64,000 nt of DNA. Origin: Bacteroidales bacterium UBA7009. Lineage in GTDB: Bacteria; Bacteroidota; Bacteroidia; Bacteroidales; Paludibacteraceae. Location of the stretch: assembly GCA_002449665.1 (NCBI GenBank), contig DJXH01000058.1, positions 9,999-73,998 of the forward strand, in the 5' to 3' direction. Under the pieces are notes generated by a model that had not been told where the DNA came from, made no database searches, and saw nothing but the letters and a program-made list of their open reading frames with translations. Within the stretch, counting starts at the first letter, position 1. Every line of letters starts with the position of its first letter. Below are positions 17,796-24,452 of the stretch, one piece after another. The position numbers and the translations under genes are program-made.

Positions 17796-19164
17796 TTTTC
17801 TGCGCCGTACTCCTATGCTGTGGCTGTTCTTGCCACAGGTTATCATTATCCTTATATCACACTATACGGGCAGTCCGCTACGGCTATATAAAGATACGGA
17901 TATATCTTTCCCTGACTCTATGCAGACCTACCGTGCTGTGCTTCACGATTACCCTAAGGAACGCAGAAAGACGATGCTCTATACAGCCGAGGTGTTGCCC
18001 GACAGACATAAAGTGCTACTGTATCTACTCAAAGACTCATCCCGAATTTTGCCTTCATATCTTGACACCATTTGGGTGAAAACCACTTGGAAACAGCCGG
18101 AAAAAATAGGCGCATTCGACTATGCTGCCTACCTTCGCCGCGAAGGTATTGCCGCCACAGGCTATGCCAACTCACGGCATTGGCAAACACAGGGTAAAGC
18201 CGACACTACCCTATTCTCTTTTGAGCGACTGCGGCACCGATTGATACGCCGACTTGAAACGAGACTTACCGATCGCGAGGCAGGCACTGTTGCCGCTATG
18301 ACACTCGGATATAAACATAATATGGACTATGACTTGCGGCAGAGTTTTCAGCGTTCCGGCGCAGCACACGTGCTTGCCGTGAGCGGACTGCATACCGGTC
18401 TTATCTATACTGTTTTGATTTGGCTACTCACTCTCGGCGGACTGTATCCTCCGCTGTACGATGAGCGGTGGCGGCAAGTGGTACAAGGTGCGGTTATAAT
18501 CGCCGGTCTTGCTTTTTATGCGGCTCTTACAGGGTTTAGTCCGTCGGTATGCCGCGCAGCGGTGATGTTCAGTTTGGCGCAGATAGCGATAATGGTCAGG
18601 CGGCAGCCTTTCTCTTTTAATACACTATTCGCCGCGGCGTTTCTTATCTTATGTTTCCGCCCGAGAGACCTGTTTTCCGTCAGTTTTCAACTCAGTTTTG
18701 CCGCTGTGGCAGGCATATTGGCTCTTGAGCCCGTTCTAAGCCGACTACTCCCCATCACCACTCCCGGAATACGACTAAAAAAAACACTGAGTTATATACG
18801 CTCGCTCTTTACCGTTTCTCTTGCCGCGCAGATAAGCACACTGCCGATCTCGCTTTACTATTTCTCGCAGACAAGCAATATCTTTCTTCTGACCAACATA
18901 GTAGTGCTGCCGCTTGTATCTCTATTGGTTATGTTTACGTTTGCGTATTTCTTGCTCTACTACATACCCTACATAGGGGATATAACAGCAACCGTTTTAG
19001 GCAAACTGACTGACACTCTAAACTCATACGTAACATATATGGAACACCTTCCACACGCTTTCACCGAGGCTGTACTCACTCTGCCGCAGATGATTGCGCT
19101 GTACGTAATAATAATCTTTTTTATATGGATTTTGAGACGAACAACACAAAACAGTATTCGCTGA
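17788..19164 (+). CDS. comEC: ComEC/Rec2-family DNA uptake channel, short form
   Basis: A 458-residue inner-membrane protein. The N-terminal part has the DUF4131-like region with only one or two hydrophobic segments (LWLFLPQVIIILIS), then a soluble stretch with AYLRREGIAATGYA, followed by the Competence domain from about residue 165 (AAMTLGYKHNMDYDLRQSFQRSGAAHVLAVSGLHTGLIY...), with about eight membrane segments. It ends without the C-terminal metallo-beta-lactamase nuclease domain of the long ComEC. It would form the channel for single-stranded DNA import. It overlaps rpe by 8 nt and xseA by 40 nt. Confidence 0.88.
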   Translation: MADFLRRTPMLWLFLPQVIIILISHYTGSPLRLYKDTDISFPDSMQTYRAVLHDYPKERRKTMLYTAEVLPDRHKVLLYLLKDSSRILPSYLDTIWVKTTWKQPEKIGAFDYAAYLRREGIAATGYANSRHWQTQGKADTTLFSFERLRHRLIRRLETRLTDREAGTVAAMTLGYKHNMDYDLRQSFQRSGAAHVLAVSGLHTGLIYTVLIWLLTLGGLYPPLYDERWRQVVQGAVIIAGLAFYAALTGFSPSVCRAAVMFSLAQIAIMVRRQPFSFNTLFAAAFLILCFRPRDLFSVSFQLSFAAVAGILALEPVLSRLLPITTPGIRLKKTLSYIRSLFTVSLAAQISTLPISLYYFSQTSNIFLLTNIVVLPLVSLLVMFTFAYFLLYYIPYIGDITATVLGKLTDTLNSYVTYMEHLPHAFTEAVLTLPQMIALYVIIIFFIWILRRTTQNSIR

Positions 19165-20246
19165 GCGAACTTGCAGGTTTGGTGCAGGGCGCACTGAGTT
19201 TTATATCCGACAACACCTACTGGGTAAGGGCGGAGATTGCCTCCGTATCTTCGCGCAGCGGACACGGATATTTTGAACTCGTGGAACGCACCGACAACGG
19301 ACTTGCAGCCAAGATGCGTGCCACCTGCTGGAGCAATATCTACGCTATGCTCTCGGCATACTTTGCGGAGCAGACCGGCAAAACTCTTCAAACAGGTATG
19401 CAAGTGCTTGTTGAAGTGGAGATTAACTTTCACTCCGTGTATGGCTTGAGCCTTAACATACGCAACATCGACCCTCGCTTTACCCTCGGCGAGATGGCTC
19501 GACAAAGGCAGATGACCATCAACAGGCTGCAAGCGGAAGGTGCATTTGAACTCCAACAACAGCACATTCTACCTACTGCCATTCAGCGTATTGCGGTCAT
19601 CTCCGCACAAGAAGCCGCCGGATGGGGCGACTTTGCCGACCAACTGCGACAGTCAGGGTATAAGTTCACCACCAAACTCTTCCCTGCCATTATGCAAGGC
19701 GAACGAGCCGAAAAAAGCATACTGCAAGCACTTGACACCATTGCAGCAGAAAAAGACAATTTCGATGTAGTAGTGATTATTCGCGGCGGCGGAGCAACCA
19801 CCGACCTCAGTTGCTTTGACAGTTATGAAATAGCAAAAGCCTGTGCCTTGTTTCCTCTGCCAATACTGACCGGCATCGGACACACGCGCGATGTGAGCAT
19901 ACTCGATATGGTGGCGTATATGCCGCTTAAAACACCGACGGCAGTGGCTGCTTTCTTCGTTAGCCGGATAGATAGTCTGATAGAGCGAGTCACTCGCATC
20001 AGACAACGACTCAAACAAGTGGGCGAAAAGCAGATAATGCTGCGCCGACACAAGATTGAACTGCTGCGGCAACGACTTACAAGTTGCTCACCCGAACGCA
20101 TCTACCGCTTGGGCTACTCACTCGTTACGATTGACGGACAAGCGGTGCGCTCCGTAGAAGACCTGCAACGCGGACAAAAGATAGTAACCCACTTCATAGA
20201 CGGCAAGGCAACGGCAATAGTAGAAGAGACACAAAGCGCAAATTAA
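19125..20246 (+). CDS. xseA: Exodeoxyribonuclease VII large subunit
   Basis: A 373-residue XseA, catalytic subunit of the single-strand exonuclease VII. The N-terminal OB-fold covers residues about 10-105 (YSLSELAGLVQGAL...YWVRAEIASVSS..HGYFELVER), followed by the catalytic domain with IAVISAQEAAGWGDF, VVIIRGGGATTDLSCFDSYEIA and ILTGIGHTRDVSILD. It is shorter than the E. coli protein, mainly in the central coiled-coil region. The first 40 nt overlap comEC. No gene for the small subunit XseB is found next to it in this window. Confidence 0.93.
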   Translation: MDFETNNTKQYSLSELAGLVQGALSFISDNTYWVRAEIASVSSRSGHGYFELVERTDNGLAAKMRATCWSNIYAMLSAYFAEQTGKTLQTGMQVLVEVEINFHSVYGLSLNIRNIDPRFTLGEMARQRQMTINRLQAEGAFELQQQHILPTAIQRIAVISAQEAAGWGDFADQLRQSGYKFTTKLFPAIMQGERAEKSILQALDTIAAEKDNFDVVVIIRGGGATTDLSCFDSYEIAKACALFPLPILTGIGHTRDVSILDMVAYMPLKTPTAVAAFFVSRIDSLIERVTRIRQRLKQVGEKQIMLRRHKIELLRQRLTSCSPERIYRLGYSLVTIDGQAVRSVEDLQRGQKIVTHFIDGKATAIVEETQSAN

Positions 20247-20251
20247 GCAAA

Positions 20252-21109
20252 ATGAAGCAAAAACGACCGATAATAAGCATAAAACAGATAGTGGGAGCAG
20301 TCGTACTATTGGCGATGATAGCATCCATAGAGGTGTTTATACACTGCTTGCCCAAACCGGATATAAGTGAAGCCGAGCATCCGCAAGACAGCATAACATA
20401 CACTAAACCTATTAAATACAAAAGAGATACTGTTGTCATTCGTCTTCGCCACTTCAACCCCAATACCGCCGACAGCACCACACTGCTCGAACTCGGACTA
20501 AAACCGTGGCAAGTGCGCAATATGCTCAAATACAGAGCCAAGAAAGGCGTATATCGCAAGAAAGAAGACCTCAAACGGCTGTATGGTATGACCGACAGCA
20601 TATATAACACTCTCGAACCGTATATAGACATTCCGCCTGCCGACAGCATACGTAAAGACACACTGCAAACAGACAGTATAATCAAGCAGTATATAAGTCG
20701 CAAAAAAGACACCATAATAGAACTCAATAGTGCCGACACGGCTCTGCTGCAAGTGATACGCGGGATAGGCAAATATACAGCTGTCAAGATAGTGCGCTAC
20801 CGCAATCAATTAGGCGGGTACTACTCTACCGAACAACTGCGTGAGATAGAACAGACAGAAAAGATTGAGTGGGATTCCGTTATTCCGCATTTCATACTGA
20901 ACACCGACTCCGTGAAGCGCATACGGGTAAATTACGCATCTATCGATGCTCTGCAAAGACACCCGTATATATCATTCACACAAGCCAAAGCCCTATACAC
21001 TCAACGCCGACGACAGATAAGGCTGACAAGTATAGGTGAACTTAAATCACTGCCGTTTACAGACAGCGAAATAGAAAAGATAGAACCATATCTTGACTTC
21101 AGCCGATAG
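20252..21109 (+). CDS. ComEA-like helix-hairpin-helix protein, membrane-anchored
   Basis: A 285-residue protein with an N-terminal membrane segment (about residues 12-30) and then a periplasmic part with repeated helix-hairpin-helix motifs of the ComEA type. The first is FNPNTADSTTLLELGLKPWQVRNMLKYRAKKGVY..KEDLKRLYGM (about 68-112), the second ELNSADTALLQVIRGIGKYTAVKIVRYRNQLGGY..EQLREI (about 151-192), and a third, weaker one near VNYASIDALQRHPYISFTQAKALYTQRR. Such motifs bind DNA non-specifically. With comEC two genes upstream, a role in DNA uptake is plausible but not shown. The gene ends 5 nt from the convergent lipoprotein gene. Confidence 0.85.
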   Translation: MKQKRPIISIKQIVGAVVLLAMIASIEVFIHCLPKPDISEAEHPQDSITYTKPIKYKRDTVVIRLRHFNPNTADSTTLLELGLKPWQVRNMLKYRAKKGVYRKKEDLKRLYGMTDSIYNTLEPYIDIPPADSIRKDTLQTDSIIKQYISRKKDTIIELNSADTALLQVIRGIGKYTAVKIVRYRNQLGGYYSTEQLREIEQTEKIEWDSVIPHFILNTDSVKRIRVNYASIDALQRHPYISFTQAKALYTQRRRQIRLTSIGELKSLPFTDSEIEKIEPYLDFSR

Positions 21110-21114
21110 AGCAA

Positions 21115-21711
21115 CTAATAAACAGAGGGTGCCTGCACCTCGGCACTCAAAAGACAAAGCACTACAAAAATGCCGAAAAGCGTCAGATACAGATAGCGCA
21201 CATATTTCCATATGCGCGATGTAAGCCAAGCGGAATGATAAGGGAAATAAAACGGCAAAAGCGACAGTCCGACACCTATAAGTGCCACTAAAACAGGTAT
21301 AAACCAAAAGGTTTTCAATTCCCAATCAAGCACAGTCATAACACTCATTGTGGCAGATACGGCACAGGCTGTATTGAGCAACATACCGGCATTCCCATCG
21401 TAAAATCTGTACAAGAAATGTACGCGCCTGACTAAAATCCATATTACAAACAAGGCACCTAATAAGACTGCAAATGCAAGTTCCGACAAGGTCTTGTCCC
21501 AATAGTGCCCGCCGAAAGACATTGTATTATTGAGCGCGCGGTTGTAGTCGAGATAGACATAGACGAGGCTCTCCTGCTCATTGGCAGCACGCAGTCCCTG
21601 TTCGTGCATAGTACTGTCTTCAAGTATCTCCTGCATATAAGCATCGTTGCAGCAGGCAGACAGACAAAACGCGAAAAAGAACACCACACCGAACAACCGT
21701 ATTGTTTTCAT
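21115..21711 (-). CDS. Putative membrane lipoprotein of unknown function
   Basis: A protein of 198 residues that I do not recognise. From ATG 21711 it has a signal peptide with lipobox-like LSAC (MKTIRLFGVVFFFAFCLSACC), then a soluble stretch of about 55 residues, then four hydrophobic segments (ELAFAVLLGALFVIWILV, NTACAVSATMSVMTVL, FWFIPVLVALIGVGLSLLPF, YLYLTLFGIFVVLCLL). An upstream in-frame ATG at 21756 is less likely because it would put the signal peptide inside the protein. It lies 58 nt downstream of pnp and may be read from the pnp promoter. Confidence 0.65.
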   Translation of the reverse strand: MKTIRLFGVVFFFAFCLSACCNDAYMQEILEDSTMHEQGLRAANEQESLVYVYLDYNRALNNTMSFGGHYWDKTLSELAFAVLLGALFVIWILVRRVHFLYRFYDGNAGMLLNTACAVSATMSVMTVLDWELKTFWFIPVLVALIGVGLSLLPFYFPYHSAWLTSRIWKYVRYLYLTLFGIFVVLCLLSAEVQAPSVY

Positions 21712-21769
21712 ACAGTTTGCTCGGCGCGGTGCAATATAATCAAAGTCGGTTATCATCTACCGGAGTATA

Positions 21770-24058
21770 TCAACGGCGGCGTTCGAGACGTGCGCCATCG
21801 CCATCAAAGTCACGGTCATTGTGGCGCTGTTCGGGACGCGGACCACGGCGTTCGGGGCGCGGACCACGGTCGCCTCTATCAGGGCGTGCCGGACGTTGAG
21901 GCTCTACATAGTCAGCGGGTTTCTCTTTGAGAGCGCGAGCAGAGAGACGGAACTTGCCGGTCTTCTCGTCCACTTCGAGTAGTTTAATACGAATCTTGTC
22001 ACCTTCTTTTATGCCGGTCTCTTCCATTGTTTCATAGCGTTTCCAATCAATCTCCGAGATATGGAGCAGACCCTCTTTGCCGGGCATAAACTCCACGAAA
22101 CAGCCATAAGGCATAAGGCTCTTGACTGTAGCCTCGTATATCTCACCCACTTCGGGAAGAGCGACAATAGCTTTAATCTTAGCCATAGCGGCTGCCATTG
22201 CCTCGCCGTTGTTGCTTGCTATTTCCACTTTACCTCCACGCTCGTCTTCATCAATAGAGATGACTGCACCTGTCTCTGCCTGAATACCTTGGATAATCTT
22301 GCCGCCGGGACCTATCACTGCACCAATCATATCCTTCGGGATATAGAATGTGGTGATACGCGGTGCATGAGGTTTGAGGTCAGGACGAGGAGCAGGCATA
22401 GTCTCAAGAATCTTGTCAAGGATATACATACGAGCCTGATGTGCCTGTGCAAGAGCGTTCTCAAGAATCTCATAACTCAATCCGTCCACCTTTATATCCA
22501 TTTGGCAGGCGGTCAGACCATCGCGTGTACCCGTGGTCTTAAAGTCCATATCACCGAGGTGGTCTTCGTCGCCGAGAATATCAGACAGGATAGCGTAGTT
22601 AGTACCCTTGTTCTCGGAGATAAGTCCCATAGCGATGCCCGAAACGGGTTTCTTGATAGGCACACCGGCATCCATAAGTGCGAGAGTACCTGCACATACG
22701 GTAGCCATAGAAGACGAACCGTTGGACTCAAGTATATCGCTTACAACGCGAACGCTATATGGGAAATCTTCAGGAATCATATTTTTCAGAGCGCGGCATG
22801 CAAGATTTCCATGACCTATCTCACGACGACCTACGCCACGTTGCGCTTTGGCTTCACCCGTAGCAAAGGGCGGGAAATTGTAGTGAAGCAAGAAACGCTC
22901 TGAACCTTGGATAAGAGCCTCGTCCACCAACTTCTCATCACGGCTCGTACCAAGAGTAACCGTTGAGAGCGACTGTGTCTCACCGCGAGTAAAGATACTG
23001 CTGCCGTGAGGTCCGGGAAGCGGACTAACCTCACACCAGATGGGGCGTATGTCTGTGGTCTTACGACCGTCAAGACGCTTACCTTCGTCAAGCACGGCAC
23101 GGCGCATAGCCTCTTTTTCCACATCGTGATAGTAGCGGTCAACCATAGCGGCAACTTCGTCTAACTCTATACCGAGAGCCTCGGCGCGCTGCTGCATATA
23201 GTCGGCTTTCTCCGTCTTGAAGTCCTCACGTATCTGCGAGAACATCTCCTCACGGTGATGCTTGTCCGTATCAGCAGACGTGGCTTGAGCGTAAGCGCGG
23301 TCGTAACTGAAAGCGTGAACAGCCTCACGCAGTTCGTCATCATTCACCTCGTGGCAATACTCGCGTTTAGTGTCTTTGCCGTATGCGTGCATCATCTCGT
23401 TGATAGCAAGACACTGGGGCTTGATAGCCTCATGAGCGGCTTTAATAGCCTCAAGCATAACAGATTCAGGCACTTCCTTCATCTCGCCCTCAACCATCAT
23501 AATGTTGTCATACGTAGCGGCAACCATCAGCTCAAGGTCGGCATGCTCGCACTGTTCAAAGGTGGGGTTGATGATAAACTTGCCGTTTACGCGTGCCACG
23601 CGCACTTCACTGACGGGACCTTCAAAAGGTATGTCAGAGCAGGCGAGTGCTGCACCGGCTGCAAGACCTGCTATCGACTCCGGCATATCTATATTGTCGG
23701 CCGAATAGAGGGTTACATTTACAAACGTATCTGCGTGATAGTTAGCAGGGAAGAGAGGACGAAGGGCACGGTCGATAAGACGTGCTATCAGTATTTCATA
23801 GTCGGAGGCTCTGCCCTCGCGGCGTGTGAAACCACCGGGGAAGCGGCCTGCACTTGCAAATTTCTCTTTATACTCTACCGTCAGCGGCATAAAATCGGTA
23901 CCCGGCATAGCATCTTTTGCACTACAAACAGTAGCGAGTACCATCGTGTTACCTATGGTAGCCATCACCGCACCATCTGCTTGCTTGGCAAGTTTGCCCG
24001 TCTCAAGAGTGATGACCCTACCATCGGGAAGTTTGATTTCTTTTCTAACAATGTTCAT
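21770..24058 (-). CDS. pnp: Polyribonucleotide nucleotidyltransferase (PNPase)
   Basis: A 762-residue phosphorolytic 3'-5' exoribonuclease with the full domain order: first RNase PH core (residues about 5-140, with RFPGGFTRREGRASDYEILIARLIDRALRPLF), helical linker, second RNase PH core (about 320-545, with HYNFPPFATGE, LACRALKNMIP and LSDILGDEDHLGDMDFK containing the catalytic Asp residues), KH domain with IGPGGKIIQ, and S1 domain (VGEIYEATVKSLMPYGCFVEF). It ends in an Arg- and Pro-rich tail of about 45 residues with repeats such as GPRPERRGPRPEQ, probably disordered and RNA-contacting. It degrades mRNA and acts in RNA quality control. Promoter and leader hairpin lie upstream. Confidence 0.97.
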   Translation of the reverse strand: MNIVRKEIKLPDGRVITLETGKLAKQADGAVMATIGNTMVLATVCSAKDAMPGTDFMPLTVEYKEKFASAGRFPGGFTRREGRASDYEILIARLIDRALRPLFPANYHADTFVNVTLYSADNIDMPESIAGLAAGAALACSDIPFEGPVSEVRVARVNGKFIINPTFEQCEHADLELMVAATYDNIMMVEGEMKEVPESVMLEAIKAAHEAIKPQCLAINEMMHAYGKDTKREYCHEVNDDELREAVHAFSYDRAYAQATSADTDKHHREEMFSQIREDFKTEKADYMQQRAEALGIELDEVAAMVDRYYHDVEKEAMRRAVLDEGKRLDGRKTTDIRPIWCEVSPLPGPHGSSIFTRGETQSLSTVTLGTSRDEKLVDEALIQGSERFLLHYNFPPFATGEAKAQRGVGRREIGHGNLACRALKNMIPEDFPYSVRVVSDILESNGSSSMATVCAGTLALMDAGVPIKKPVSGIAMGLISENKGTNYAILSDILGDEDHLGDMDFKTTGTRDGLTACQMDIKVDGLSYEILENALAQAHQARMYILDKILETMPAPRPDLKPHAPRITTFYIPKDMIGAVIGPGGKIIQGIQAETGAVISIDEDERGGKVEIASNNGEAMAAAMAKIKAIVALPEVGEIYEATVKSLMPYGCFVEFMPGKEGLLHISEIDWKRYETMEETGIKEGDKIRIKLLEVDEKTGKFRLSARALKEKPADYVEPQRPARPDRGDRGPRPERRGPRPEQRHNDRDFDGDGARLERRR

Positions 24059-24092
24059 TGTTTTGAATTGTTGTTTTAGGTTGTTTTAATAA

Positions 24093-24110
24093 GGACACCG
24101 TTTTGTGTCC
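24093..24110 (-). repeat. Hairpin in the pnp leader
   Basis: GGACAC at 24093-24098 and GTGTCC at 24105-24110 form a 6-bp stem with a 6-nt loop, about 35 nt before the pnp start codon and inside the predicted 80-nt leader. It could be a site for RNase or PNPase autoregulation, as known for pnp in E. coli; that is analogy only. Confidence 0.5.
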
Positions 24111-24143
24111 AAGTTAATTTTTCAGACTCATACAAATCCGCCG

Positions 24144-24175
24144 CAAAAGTACAAAAAAAATGCCGAACACACAAA
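24144..24175 (-). promoter_or_regulatory. Predicted promoter of pnp
   Basis: On the minus strand TTTG (24175-24172) and TACTTTTG (24151-24144) with 20 nt between them. The predicted start point is near 24140. Confidence 0.7.
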
Positions 24176-24251
24176 AAATGGTGGAAATAAGGAGATTTAG
24201 TGCTATGTTTGCGGTACAAAACATATTTTTTTCAAAAAAAATGCGCAAACA

Positions 24252-24283
24252 TTTGCACAGTATAAAAATTTGCCGTACCTTTG
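24252..24283 (+). promoter_or_regulatory. Predicted promoter of tRNA-Asp
   Basis: TTTG at 24252-24255 and TACCTTTG at 24276-24283, spacer 20 nt. The tRNA begins 29 nt downstream of the box. Confidence 0.78.
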
Positions 24284-24312
24284 CACCCGCTTTTGAAAAG
24301 GAGCAGCCAATT

Positions 24313-24386
24313 GGTGCGGTAGTTCAGTTGGTTAGAATACCGGCCTGTCACGCCGTAGGTCGCGAGTTCGAGTCTCGTCCGCACCG
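24313..24386 (+). tRNA. tRNA-Asp (anticodon GTC)
   Basis: The 74-nt sequence folds as a standard tRNA: acceptor GGTGCGG (24313-24319) pairs with CCGCACC (24379-24385), D stem GTTC/GAAT, anticodon stem CCGGC/GCCGT with loop CTGTCAC holding anticodon GTC at 24347-24349, T stem GCGAG/CTCGT with loop TTCGAGT, and discriminator G at 24386. The top pair of the anticodon stem (C-U) is a mismatch. The 3' CCA is not encoded and must be added after transcription. Confidence 0.97.
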
Positions 24387-24434
24387 CAAAAAAATAAGAG
24401 AGTTACGTTTTGTAACTCTCTTATTTTTTTGCGG
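24384..24434. terminator. Long bidirectional terminator between tRNA-Asp and the amylase gene
   Basis: A near-perfect inverted repeat: 24386-24406 pairs with 24412-24432 around a 5-nt loop, and the two C residues before it can pair with GG at 24433-24434, giving a stem of up to 23 bp. The core GTAACTCTCTTAT is followed by seven T on either strand. It can stop transcripts of the tRNA on the plus strand and of the starch cluster on the minus strand. Its left arm begins in the tRNA acceptor end. Confidence 0.85.
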
Positions 24435-24452
24435 TTTTATCACTTCACTTTT

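Noticed and set aside
22061..24079. Antisense frames of 280 and 274 codons opposite pnp
   Set aside because: No recognisable domain, and the sense strand codes for a complete PNPase.
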